A stretch of DNA of 31,365 bases from CAYZXL01 sp964482435. GTDB lineage: Bacteria > Auribacterota > JABMQX01. This document shows positions 22,962 to 29,994 of this stretch, piece by piece. Each line of letters opens with the position of its first letter. Position 1 is the first letter of the stretch. The stretch is taken from contig CAYZXL010000058.1 of the NCBI GenBank assembly GCA_964482435.1, forward strand, positions 1 to 31,365, given 5' to 3'. The notes under the pieces were generated by a model. The model did no database searches and was not told where the DNA came from. It saw only the letters and a list, made by a program, of their open reading frames with translations. The position numbers were made by a program, and so were the translations under genes.

Positions 22962-24620
22962 ATGCGCTGGTCGAAGATGTTCATACCGACGCTGCGGGAG
23001 AGCCCCGCGAAAGAAGCCGGGCGAGCTTTGTCGCTCATGGCGAGGGCAGGATATGCCTTCGTGGAGAGAGGCTCGGTCGCTGCCTATCTGCCGCTCGGTT
23101 CGCGAACCGTCCGACGGATCAGAGAGCTTGTGCGAAAGCGGCTGACGGAGGCAGGCGCACAGGAATTCTGTTTTCGCGTGCCGGAGAATCGCGAGGACTC
23201 TTTGGCCGCTGCTGCGAGGGCGGGCTCGGCGCCTGCACAGCGCGCCGCAGGCGAGGCGAGGTCAGAGGCTGAAGGGCTCTTCTGGCAGATTGCGTCAAGT
23301 CATCTCAGGTCTTACAGGGAGCTGCCGCAGGTATGGTTTCACTTCGCTGGCGACCCCGACGCGACGCAGGGTCGTGCCGGGAGGTGCGCGGCTTATCATT
23401 TGTCTCTGAGCGGCGGCGCCGAGGGCAGCAGCGCGATCGAAGACTCAGCACGCTCCGCTCTCTCGTCCGCCATTGAAGAGTGCGGGCTGAAGACCATGAC
23501 TGCCCACAGCCCGACTGTTCCCGGACGGGAGGACGGGGCTACTGAGCTTGTATATCTCTCCCAGGACGGCGAGGTGGCGCTGGCGCACTGTCCCTGTGGC
23601 TACGGGGCGAACATCGTTTGTGCTGTCTCAAAAGCGCCCGCCAGCCCTCAAGCGGAACCCCCGGCGACTCAGCCGCGGCTCGTCGAGACGCCCGACAAAA
23701 GGACCATCGCGGACGTGTGCGAGTTCTTAAGCGTCCCCGCCGCGTCTCTCATCAAATCCCTGCTCTACATTGTGGCGGGCAAGCCCCTCCTTGCTCTCGT
23801 GCGTGGCGACGACCAGCTCAACGAATGCCTCCTGTGTCGCGCAGCGGGTTCCAGCGACGCTCGTCCGGCAAACGCCGACGAGGTGAAAGCTCTGTTCGGT
23901 GCGGAGCCCGGGAGCATCGGTCCCGTGGGCACAACTGGCGTCCGCGTCCTGGCAGACCATTTGATTCGGGATGGCCGCCAAATGGTTTGCGGGGCAAACA
24001 AGGACGATTACCACCTGACCGGCGTCGAGCCGGAGAGAGATTTCCGTGCGGAGTACGTTCACCTCCGCCAGGTTCGGGAGGGCGACCCGTGTCCCGAATG
24101 CGGACAGCCGCTCTCTGTCGCGCGAGCCCACTCCCTCCTGCGCTCGGCAACGTTGCTTCGCCCACCGGAAGACCACACTCCCCTCCACGTCCTCGGACCG
24201 GATAACAAGCATCAAGCGGTCTCCGTCAGCTCGCACAGACTCGACCTTGATGCCCTTCTCATTTCGCTTATCGAGCAGTTCTCCGACGATGATGGAATCG
24301 TTCTGCCCCGAGGAATCGCGCCTTTCGACGTGGTGATAACGCCAATCAGCTATGCCGATTCTGCTCAGAAGGAGGTCTCAGATCGGCTTCACGACTATTT
24401 GACCGACCAGGGAATGGACGCGCTTCTCGACGACAGGGATTGCAGCCCCGGCGTCAAGTTCAAGGATGCCGACCTGGTTGGAATCCCACTGAGAATCACC
24501 GTCGGGCCAAAAAAACTCAAGGAGGGGAAACTCGAACTTCGGTCGAGGAGAACGCGAGAATCCTGCGACTGTAAGGTTGAGGAGGTAACTCAGCCCATCC
24601 TCAGGCGGATCATTGCGTGA
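22962..24620 (+). CDS. Prolyl-tRNA synthetase homologue with degraded synthetic active site
   Basis: 552-residue homologue of bacterial-type ProRS (class II, normally about 570 residues). Motif 1 is recognisable (AYLPLGSRTVRRIREL, 41-56). The INS/YbaK editing domain (about 240-395) is well conserved: TIADVCEFLSVP, LIKSLLY with the equivalent of the editing lysine (K265), the GSIGPVG loop (317-323), and CGANKDDYHLTG with the editing-site histidine (H351). The anticodon-binding domain (about 452-552) is near canonical (GIAPFDVVITPI, LDDRDCSPGVKFKDADLVGI, PLRITVGPKKLKEGKLEL). In contrast the proline-binding TxE loop, motif 2 (usual RPRFGLLRxREFxMKDAYSF; here 126-149), GSxSHEF and the GIGVSR glycines of motif 3 are lost. 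It is therefore probably unable to form prolyl-adenylate and may be an editing or tRNA-binding factor. AGGGA lies 6 nt before the ATG. Confidence 0.85.
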   Translation: MRWSKMFIPTLRESPAKEAGRALSLMARAGYAFVERGSVAAYLPLGSRTVRRIRELVRKRLTEAGAQEFCFRVPENREDSLAAAARAGSAPAQRAAGEARSEAEGLFWQIASSHLRSYRELPQVWFHFAGDPDATQGRAGRCAAYHLSLSGGAEGSSAIEDSARSALSSAIEECGLKTMTAHSPTVPGREDGATELVYLSQDGEVALAHCPCGYGANIVCAVSKAPASPQAEPPATQPRLVETPDKRTIADVCEFLSVPAASLIKSLLYIVAGKPLLALVRGDDQLNECLLCRAAGSSDARPANADEVKALFGAEPGSIGPVGTTGVRVLADHLIRDGRQMVCGANKDDYHLTGVEPERDFRAEYVHLRQVREGDPCPECGQPLSVARAHSLLRSATLLRPPEDHTPLHVLGPDNKHQAVSVSSHRLDLDALLISLIEQFSDDDGIVLPRGIAPFDVVITPISYADSAQKEVSDRLHDYLTDQGMDALLDDRDCSPGVKFKDADLVGIPLRITVGPKKLKEGKLELRSRRTRESCDCKVEEVTQPILRRIIA

Positions 24621-24650
24621 ATGAGAGAAGCGGCCATTCGCGATCTGGTC

Positions 24651-24667
24651 CCCCGCGGAACGCGGGG
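24651..24667. terminator. CCCCGCG-GAA-CGCGGGG hairpin between convergent genes
   Basis: Perfect 7-bp stem with a 3-nt loop, 31 bp after the ProRS-like stop and 29 bp before the stop of the convergent SUMF1-like gene. A T-run is lacking, so intrinsic termination is uncertain. It resembles the CCCCGCC/GGCGGGG hairpins elsewhere. Confidence 0.35.
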
Positions 24668-24695
24668 CGGGATTTCGGCAGCCTTTTCACACCCC

Positions 24696-25511
24696 TCATC
24701 CCGACGGCACGTAGCAAGCACGAAAGCCGCAATTCAGCCCTTTGACTTCCGGGATGCCCCATGGACGGATATAGGAGCGTACCCGCACGTCTCCCTCAAA
24801 GTACGACCCGCCGCGCATCACGTACCCGGCTTCTTTTGGACTGCTCGTCCACTCCCAGACGTTTCCCGCCATGTCCACGCAGCCGTAGGGCGAAGCGCCG
24901 TTCGGGAATTTGTCCACGGGAGTTGGCTTTTCTATCCGCGTCAGAAAGCAGTTGCATTTTTTCTCGTCGAACTCGTCTCCCCAGGGATAGAGTCGTCCAT
25001 CGGTTCCCCGGGCGGCTTTCTCCCACTGCTCCTCCGTGGGGAGACTCTTTCCCGCCCATTCGCAAAACGCCATTGCGTTGTTCCAGTCAACCAGGACGAC
25101 GGGGTATTCGCCTTTTCCCCTCGGATACCCGGTCCTCTTGAAGACGAAAAGCCTCCTCTTCCAGTTGTAAGGCTTTGCCCATTCTTTGTCGAGATATGGC
25201 GCCCTGTGCCCGGTCGCCTTGACGAACTTCTGGTATCGCTCGTTGGTCACCGGATACTTGTCCATGTAGAAGGCGTCGAGGGTCTTCGTCTCCTTGTTCT
25301 CCCCGTACAGGAAGTCGCCGCCGGACACTAAAACCATCTCCGTTCCGTCCTTCAGCCAGACGATTTCCCGCGGCATGTCCCCGACGTATTCGGTTCCTCT
25401 TTTCGGCCTCCACAGCCTGTCTGGCCCGGTCTCATCAGTCTCACGACGGCAATGCGAGGACAGTGCCATCAGGAGAAGCAAAACGAAGGTGCGGAGGAGG
25501 CTGCGTCTCAT
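24696..25511 (-). CDS. Secreted SUMF1/FGE-fold protein lacking the catalytic cysteine pair
   Basis: 271-residue protein with an N-terminal signal (RTFVLLLLMALSSHC); the cysteine may be lipidated, but His at -1 is atypical for a lipobox. The body is a formylglycine-generating enzyme-like domain: VSGGDFLYGEN, LDAFYMDKYPVTNERYQKFV, PVVLVDWNNAMAFCEWAGKSL, LPTEEQWEKAARGTDGR, YPWGDEF, GCVDMAGNVWEWTSS, GGSYFEGDVRVRSY and NCGFRACY. In active FGE the C-x4-C catalytic pair lies in the segment corresponding to GGSYFEGDVRVRSY, which has no cysteine here. The protein is therefore probably not a sulfatase-activating enzyme. Its ATG overlaps the stop of the FG-GAP gene by 4 bp (ATGA), so the two are coupled. 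No sulfatase gene is in the window. Confidence 0.8.
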   Translation of the reverse strand: MRRSLLRTFVLLLLMALSSHCRRETDETGPDRLWRPKRGTEYVGDMPREIVWLKDGTEMVLVSGGDFLYGENKETKTLDAFYMDKYPVTNERYQKFVKATGHRAPYLDKEWAKPYNWKRRLFVFKRTGYPRGKGEYPVVLVDWNNAMAFCEWAGKSLPTEEQWEKAARGTDGRLYPWGDEFDEKKCNCFLTRIEKPTPVDKFPNGASPYGCVDMAGNVWEWTSSPKEAGYVMRGGSYFEGDVRVRSYIRPWGIPEVKGLNCGFRACYVPSG

Positions 25512-27445
25512 GGTTGCTCCGGCTCGCGGATGGTGATAAGCTGGTCAACCGGCTCGACGTTTTCGATTCGCTGCTTTGTCCCCGAAGGCCAGATAATTTC
25601 AATGCTGTCCACTTTAGTCGCTTCTCCGAGACCGAGATGGATTCGGCGGTCATTCACGGAGAGATAGCTCCCGCCCCCTCTGAGGTAGTGGTATTGAACC
25701 TTCCCGCCAGCGCGGGCGGTCACGCGAGAGCCAATGGCGTCCCTGTTGCTTTTCGTGCCAACCAGCTTCAGAGTGAGCCAGTGCCCGCCCTTGCCCAGCT
25801 CGTTTGTATTGTTTCGGAGGAGGACGGGGCGACCTTCGGAGATGTTCACGACCAGGTCAATGTCCCCGTCGTTGTCGAGGTCGCCGGCGGCGCTCCCGCG
25901 TGCGACGGTGCGCCTCTGGAAGTATGCCCCCGCTTTCTCCGGAGCCACACGCCGAAAGTACCCGCGCCCATCGTTTTCGATGAGAAAGTCAGCTTGGGCG
26001 TAGCGGTCGTTGAAATACTCCGGCTTCGTCAAGCCCTTCTTCACAGCCGCTTCCAGCGTTACGACCTCGCCGGTGCTCACGTAGAGGTCCATATCTCCGT
26101 CGTTGTCGAAGTCGAGGAAGTTGGGGCTGAAGCCGGTGTAGCCGAGGGTTACGTCATCAAGCCCTCGCTTGGCGGACTGGTCGGAGAAAAGCGGCCATTC
26201 GTTGTGGTAGAGCGTATGCGATTCCCTGTGCCGACACGGCACCATGATGTCGAATAGCCCGTCGCTGTCCACGTCGGCGATGTCAACCCCCATCGAGGAC
26301 TCGAGGTTGCCATCGCCGCTGTATGCGACGCCCGCTTCCACTCCTCGCTCGACAAACTTCCCCCCGCGATTCTCAAATAAGAAGTTCACCATCATATCGT
26401 TGGCAACAAATATGTCCGGGTCGCCGTCGTTATCGAAGTCGCACACGCCCAGACCCATTCCTTTGCCGTCTGGCCGGTATAGGCCAACCTCTTTTGTAAC
26501 GTCGGTGAAAACCTCCTTTCCGTCGTTGCGATACAGGACGTCGGCGCTTCCGTCGTAATTCTGCGGTCCCACGTAGTCGTGAATCAGCTTTCCGGCGACC
26601 ATCTCAATTCCGAGGTCCTCCTTGTCGGGGTCGTAGGTCAGATAGTTCACGAGGTAGAGGTCCAGGTCGCCGTCATTGTCGTAGTCCAGCGCGGCGGCGC
26701 ACTGCCCCCATCCCTCATGCGCCATGAGGGACGTGCGGGTGAATTTCCCGTTTCCTTCGTTGCGGTAGTAAACGTTCGGTCCGAGGTTGGTGACGTACAA
26801 GTCCTGGTCTCCGTCGTTATCGAAGTCGGCAGCTTCGCCCCCTTGCCCGTACGCGCTTTCTTTGAGGCCCGCTTCCTCCGTCACGTCCGTGAAATGCCAC
26901 TTGCCGCCGGGCTGCGTGTCGTTCCGGTACAAAACGTCGCTGATCTTCGGGTCGGGTTTCTCGCCCCTGATGTAGTTACCATTCACGAAATATATGTCGA
27001 GGTCGCCGTCGTTGTCGTAGTCGAACAGGACCATCCCCGCGCCCATGATTTCCGGATAGAGCATCCGGTGAGTCTTCTGCCCGGTCGTGTGCGTGAAAGT
27101 GATTCCCGCCTCCTTCGTCACGTCCGTGAAGATGCCGCCGGCTCGTCCAACGACCTCCCCTGATGTCGCAGCTCGCCCGGCGGCCTTGTGAGGCCTCGTC
27201 AGTCGCCAGACGGCAAAAACAATCACCACAGCCACAACCACGCCCACCGCAACCAACGGGACCCAGTTCGGCACGCCGCCTTCCCTTTTCGCGGGAGTGG
27301 CAGCCTCCCCTCTCCCTTGAGGCGCCGGAGGTGTTGTCGCAGGTGCCGGTCGCCGTGGCGGAGGCCCCGACCCCACCCCGCCTGCGGCGGGGGGCGAGGG
27401 CAGCCGCCTCTTTCCTGCCTTTTTCCGACGTCGCTTCCGACTCAT
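25508..27445 (-). CDS. FG-GAP/ASPIC-UnbV (CRTAC1-like) repeat protein, membrane-anchored
   Basis: 645-residue protein. A very basic N-terminus (SRKRRRKKAGKRR), a proline-rich stretch and one membrane segment (about 61-80) precede a large exported region. It starts GGIFTDVTKEAGITFTHTTG, the usual opening of CRTAC1-like proteins, then has seven calcium-type FG-GAP repeats (for example FDYDNDGDLDIYFVNG, ADFDNDGDQDLYVTN, LDYDNDGDLDLYLVNY, CDFDNDGDPDIFVAND, LDFDNDGDMDLYVST, GDLDNDGDIDLVVNI). These form a beta-propeller. The C-terminal ASPIC/UnbV domain has GSRVTARAGGKVQYHYLRGG, RRIHLGLGEA and IIWPSGTKQRIENV. The ATG at 27445 was chosen because AAAGG lies about 7 nt upstream; the upstream in-frame ATG adds unrelated residues. 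It is translationally coupled to the SUMF1-like gene. Its role is unknown, perhaps adhesion or glycan binding. Confidence 0.9.
   Translation of the reverse strand: MSRKRRRKKAGKRRLPSPPAAGGVGSGPPPRRPAPATTPPAPQGRGEAATPAKREGGVPNWVPLVAVGVVVAVVIVFAVWRLTRPHKAAGRAATSGEVVGRAGGIFTDVTKEAGITFTHTTGQKTHRMLYPEIMGAGMVLFDYDNDGDLDIYFVNGNYIRGEKPDPKISDVLYRNDTQPGGKWHFTDVTEEAGLKESAYGQGGEAADFDNDGDQDLYVTNLGPNVYYRNEGNGKFTRTSLMAHEGWGQCAAALDYDNDGDLDLYLVNYLTYDPDKEDLGIEMVAGKLIHDYVGPQNYDGSADVLYRNDGKEVFTDVTKEVGLYRPDGKGMGLGVCDFDNDGDPDIFVANDMMVNFLFENRGGKFVERGVEAGVAYSGDGNLESSMGVDIADVDSDGLFDIMVPCRHRESHTLYHNEWPLFSDQSAKRGLDDVTLGYTGFSPNFLDFDNDGDMDLYVSTGEVVTLEAAVKKGLTKPEYFNDRYAQADFLIENDGRGYFRRVAPEKAGAYFQRRTVARGSAAGDLDNDGDIDLVVNISEGRPVLLRNNTNELGKGGHWLTLKLVGTKSNRDAIGSRVTARAGGKVQYHYLRGGGSYLSVNDRRIHLGLGEATKVDSIEIIWPSGTKQRIENVEPVDQLITIREPEQP
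27376..27392. repeat. CCCCGCC-GGCGGGG hairpin, copy 2, inside a coding region
   Basis: CCCCGCC-TGC-GGCGGGG within the proline-rich linker segment of the FG-GAP gene (encoding PPAAGG-type residues). A repeat of this family within a low-constraint linker suggests that such hairpins can insert into or arise in coding sequence. Confidence 0.6.
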
Positions 27446-27800
27446 TTCCGACCTTTTTCGTGAGTATGTGTATGACAGTGTTACCAGCTCAAGCGCCGCA
27501 ATGGTATCGCATGCTCTTATCCGATGCAACAGCCGCAAGTTTCGGCTCCGCGAGGCCTCTCAAACATCCATGGTTTTGTGCTTTAGCTTCCTGCTCAGTC
27601 GGCTGTATCTGAAGGGCACTGCTTTTGCCGTATCCTCCCGGAGCATCGGCTCATCGAATCGGCGCTCATAGTCGAGCATCCTCCAAATGGCGACGGGTCC
27701 GCCGCCTCCCTGCCCCAGCATCGCCCGCGCTGAGGATGTGCCCGATGCGCGCCATCTCCCAGGGGCCGTCAGCACGAATGATGGCCGTGGCACGACCGAG

Positions 27801-27882
27801 ACCCGGGTGGCATGGGCATCTTGCCCATGAACGTAGTCACGGGCGGGACGCCCGTGCCACGATTATATGCCACGTTTACGCA
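27801..27882 (-). repeat. Dispersed repeat, copy C (inverted, with extra hairpin)
   Basis: In the minus orientation it carries the same order of elements as copies A and B but is longer, with a more complete GCACGGGCG-TCC-CGCCCGTGC hairpin and a perfect CATGGGCA-AGA-TGCCCATG hairpin (27811-27829). The better palindromes suggest a younger or more constrained copy. It produces spurious open frames on both strands. Confidence 0.75.
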
Positions 27883-27906
27883 GTCACACCCTCTTAGGCA
27901 CAGCGC

Positions 27907-27935
27907 TTGACCCTGCTGCTGGCCTGTGGTAGGTT
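27907..27935 (+). promoter_or_regulatory. Possible sigma-70 promoter for the hydroxypyruvate isomerase-like gene
   Basis: TTGACC (27907-27912), 17 bp, then TAGGTT (27930-27935). The -35 is strong and the -10 weak. Start near 27942, about 51 nt before the ATG. Confidence 0.35.
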
Positions 27936-27992
27936 TCTGGTTCAAAAGGTTGAGAAGCCCGAAAACTAAACTCTCATAACGGAGGTTGTACT

Positions 27993-28877
27993 ATGGACAG
28001 AAGGACATTTCTCAGGACGGCAGGAGGCGCCGCCGCGGTTTCCGCCGTTGGTGCGCTGCGGTCACCGAGCGCTTTCGGGGAGGTCGAGAAAATCGGTGCA
28101 GGAATGCGAAACACCATCGCTGTCTCGCCGGGCTGGTTTCCCGGCTCGCACGTCGAGAAAATCGAGCAGATAGCGGCTTACGGCTTCCGGGCATTCGAGG
28201 ACCTCGGCGCCGGCGGCTGGAACGACAAGGAGGCGGTCAAGGCGAAGTGCCAGGAGCTTGGAATGCAAATCAGCGCCATCGGCGCCGGCGGAACAATCGG
28301 CGGCTGGGGACCAAATGACCCGGCGCAGCACCAGAGGTTTGCCGATAGCGTCAAGGGCGCCATCGAAAACGCTAAGAAACTCGGCACCAAGATTCTTCTC
28401 ACCCTGAGCGGCCGCAACCGCGATGGCGTCTCGAAGGAAGAGCAGATGGACTCGCTCGTAAAGGCGGGTCAGCTCGTCGCCCCGATGGTCGAAGATGCCG
28501 GCATGACCCTCGTCTGGGAAATCCTGAATGTGCTGGTGGACCACCCGGGCTATTTCCTCGTTTACTCGAAGGACGCGTCAGAGCTGGTCAAGCGGACTGA
28601 GCGCCCGTGCATCAAGTGCCTGTTTGACATTTACCATCAGCAAATCAGCGAGGGAAACCTCATCAACAACATCCGCCGATACATCAAGGAAATCGGACAC
28701 TTCCACTTCGCGGACGTCCCCGGTCGCCACGAGCCGGGAACGGGCGAAATCAACTACAAGAACGTTTTCAAGGCAATCTACGAAAGCGGCTATCGCGGGA
28801 TAGTGTCGTGCGAGTTCGGGCCGACAAAGCCGCCCGTCGAGATTCTCAAAATCCTCGTCGACTGCGACAAGTGGTAA
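27993..28877 (+). CDS. Tat-exported hydroxypyruvate isomerase-like TIM-barrel protein
   Basis: 294-residue protein with a twin-arginine signal (DRRTFL at residues 2-7, then a small-residue stretch to about 30). The mature barrel belongs to the hydroxypyruvate isomerase branch of the xylose isomerase-like superfamily. Its segments MTLVWEILN (Glu), KCLFDIYHQQISEGNLINNI (Asp), IGHFHFADVPGRHEPGTGEI and IVSCEFGP (Glu) match the Hyi metal and substrate site. The ADVPGRHEPGTGEINY signature is especially characteristic. CGGAGG lies about 7 nt before the ATG. Export by Tat fits a folded, metal-loaded enzyme acting outside the cytosol, so cytosolic Hyi chemistry on hydroxypyruvate may not be its true reaction. 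Gene neighbours do not define a substrate. Confidence 0.85.
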   Translation: MDRRTFLRTAGGAAAVSAVGALRSPSAFGEVEKIGAGMRNTIAVSPGWFPGSHVEKIEQIAAYGFRAFEDLGAGGWNDKEAVKAKCQELGMQISAIGAGGTIGGWGPNDPAQHQRFADSVKGAIENAKKLGTKILLTLSGRNRDGVSKEEQMDSLVKAGQLVAPMVEDAGMTLVWEILNVLVDHPGYFLVYSKDASELVKRTERPCIKCLFDIYHQQISEGNLINNIRRYIKEIGHFHFADVPGRHEPGTGEINYKNVFKAIYESGYRGIVSCEFGPTKPPVEILKILVDCDKW

Positions 28878-28971
28878 CCGGTTGGCCTCGGTGAGCTCAG
28901 GGACTTTGCCCGGACCTGACGGCAGGGAAGGCCGAGCCGGCGGAGGGAGCAAATAGGAAGGGCAAGCCCTG

Positions 28972-29226
28972 TCAGGATGCCTTCTTGATTTCCTCTCGGA
29001 CAACCCGCCGGAGCAATTGTTCCAGAGAATGATCCTGATGCTCAATGAACGCGCGCAGAGCATCATTGATCATGGTCTGGTAGTTCCCTCCGCCTTCATC
29101 TTCGACTTTCGACCTGAACCAGTCGAGAATGTCACGGTCAAGACGGATAGTGATCCTCGCCTTGTTTCCGGAGGCCGGCACGACGGCTCCGCGTCGCGCC
29201 TTGCTGAAATCATATTTCGCTTTCAT
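28972..29226 (-). CDS. brnA: BrnA antitoxin
   Basis: 84-residue antitoxin of the BrnTA type II system. The N-terminal DFSKARRGAVVPASGNKARI is followed by a ribbon-helix-helix: TIRLDRDILDWFRSK, then GGGNYQTMINDALRAFIEHQ. In known BrnTA systems BrnA binds BrnT and autorepresses the operon. The ATG at 29226 has AGAGG about 9 nt upstream, inside brnT, and overlaps the 3' end of brnT by 17 bp; an upstream start at 29319 would not give a BrnA-like N-terminus. The gene order toxin then antitoxin is the usual one for brnTA. Confidence 0.9.
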   Translation of the reverse strand: MKAKYDFSKARRGAVVPASGNKARITIRLDRDILDWFRSKVEDEGGGNYQTMINDALRAFIEHQDHSLEQLLRRVVREEIKKAS

Positions 29227-29476
29227 ATTGTCGAACCTCTGAGCGCGTCGCTTTACGTGCCGAGATGATGCGGATATTGTCGCCGCGCCACGTGTACACG
29301 ACAACCAAGATGCGACCAAAGCCGTCCATCCCTATCGTCACGCATCTCTCTTCTCCTCGGACATGCTGCTCCAATGTCATCGCGTTGGGGTCCTCAAACA
29401 CACCGAACGTGTCGGCGAAACAGATGCCGTGCTTCGCTTCGTTCTGTTTGGCTTTCGACTTGTCCCACTCAAACAT
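29210..29476 (-). CDS. brnT: BrnT ribonuclease toxin
   Basis: 88-residue toxin of the BrnT family, a RelE-like fold ribonuclease that inhibits translation. Family features: the N-terminal FEWDKSKAKQNEAKHGICF, then VFEDPNAMTLEQ, RCVTIGMDGFGRILVVVYTW and the C-terminal IRIISARKATRSEVRQYE. All look intact. The ATG at 29476 has no ribosome-binding site but coincides with the predicted transcription start of the strong promoter at 29483-29512, so translation may begin on a leaderless mRNA. An in-frame ATG at 29512 lies inside the -35 element and is unlikely. It is followed by brnA with a 17-bp overlap. Confidence 0.9.
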   Translation of the reverse strand: MFEWDKSKAKQNEAKHGICFADTFGVFEDPNAMTLEQHVRGEERCVTIGMDGFGRILVVVYTWRGDNIRIISARKATRSEVRQYESEI

Positions 29477-29482
29477 AGCAGG

Positions 29483-29512
29483 ATTGTATGGACATCCGTA
29501 TGTACATGTCAA
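29483..29512 (-). promoter_or_regulatory. brnTA promoter with overlapping inverted repeat; leaderless transcript predicted
   Basis: On the minus strand TTGACA (29507-29512), 18 bp, then TACAAT (29483-29488). The A of the brnT ATG is 7 nt downstream, exactly where the start is expected. An inverted repeat GACAT-N10-ATGTC (29491-29510) overlaps the spacer and -35, a suitable site for BrnA autorepression. Confidence 0.65.
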
Positions 29513-29536
29513 TCCTCTTCTGACGAACGACGGAGG

Positions 29537-29665
29537 TCAGGCGCACCCTGGCGTGGCCCGTGGAAAGCCCTGAAGCGCCATCCCCAGACCACGGCAGAGA
29601 GCGTACTCAACGGGCTCATCCTTAAGTCGCCTAAACAGCTCCGTGAGTTCCTCCGACAGGTCCAC
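29537..29665 (-). pseudogene. Relic of a nucleotidyltransferase-like antitoxin gene
   Basis: The minus-strand frame reads DLSEELTELFRRLKDEP, VEYALCRGLGMALQGFPRAT and ends a few residues later. This matches the N-terminal pattern of small nucleotidyltransferase-type proteins (xLLxxLxxxxVEYALVGGxALxxHGxPRATxDID). However, the second GG-type residues are altered (CRGLG) and the catalytic aspartates that should follow PRAT are missing, because the frame stops after PGCA. About 40 residues remain of a domain normally over 150. It lies between the ParE-like pair and brnTA. Interpretation as a decayed antitoxin is inference. Confidence 0.45.
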
Positions 29666-29694
29666 GCAAGGCCTGAAATAACGTCGCCGATGAA

Positions 29695-29712
29695 CCCCGC
29701 CTTTGGGCGGGG
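29695..29712. repeat. CCCCGCC-GGCGGGG hairpin, copy 3
   Basis: CCCCGCC-TTTG-GGCGGGG, 7-bp stem and 4-nt loop, 28 bp after the stop of the ParE-like toxin gene. No T-run is present. Confidence 0.6.
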
Positions 29713-29739
29713 GCGCCAGTCGTCCGCCGCAGCCATCTA

Positions 29740-29994
29740 TCACCTGAGGAGTTTGTCATAGTCAGTATGGGTTCCGATCCAGAACCACACCAATCCGTCA
29801 GGAATCTCAATTGCGAGCGCACGATGGCGAAGACCAACTCGCACTGAAAGATATTTCCCGGCTCTTTTGAAGTGGAGCGATGGATGTCGGGGGTTTTCCT
29901 TCAGGAGCTCGAAACAGCGGTCCGCTTGTTCCCGGACACTCGCCGGAAGCCCTTCGTAACATCCCCAGAACGCGGGCGAGGCGAAATGCTTCAA
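29740..29994 (-). CDS. ParE/HigB-like toxin of a type II pair
   Basis: 84-residue protein of the RelE/ParE superfamily. It has FASPAFWGCYEGLP, VREQADRCFELLKENP, the conserved RHPSLHFKRAGKYLSVRVGLRHRAL core with its arginines, and the end LVWFWIGTHTDYDKLL. The HPSLHFK and WIGxHxxYDxLL segments are characteristic of this subgroup. The ATG overlaps the stop of the preceding 66-residue gene in an ATGA junction, typical of antitoxin-toxin pairs. Whether it acts on ribosome-bound mRNA or on gyrase cannot be told from sequence. Confidence 0.85.
   Translation of the reverse strand: MKHFASPAFWGCYEGLPASVREQADRCFELLKENPRHPSLHFKRAGKYLSVRVGLRHRALAIEIPDGLVWFWIGTHTDYDKLLR

Larger units (their letters stand above)
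27446..27992. other. Divergent intergenic region with repeat and possible gene remnant
   Basis: No intact gene is supported. The third copy of the dispersed repeat lies at 27801-27882. Between about 27560 and 27790 on the minus strand, two overlapping frames look protein-like: one gives RADGPWEMARIGHILSAGDA, the other GGGPVAIWRMLDYERRFDEP and onwards. Reading them together would need a frameshift. This may be a decayed gene; I do not recognise the family. Confidence 0.4.

Noticed and set aside
27625..27897. Open frames encoding peptides such as GWHGHLAHERSHGRDARAT
   Set aside because: These are translations of the dispersed palindromic repeat, a common annotation artefact, not genes.
27976..28877. 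Assigning the gene symbol hyi to the isomerase-like protein
   Set aside because: The protein is Tat-exported, so the cytosolic glyoxylate-pathway role implied by the symbol is not supported.
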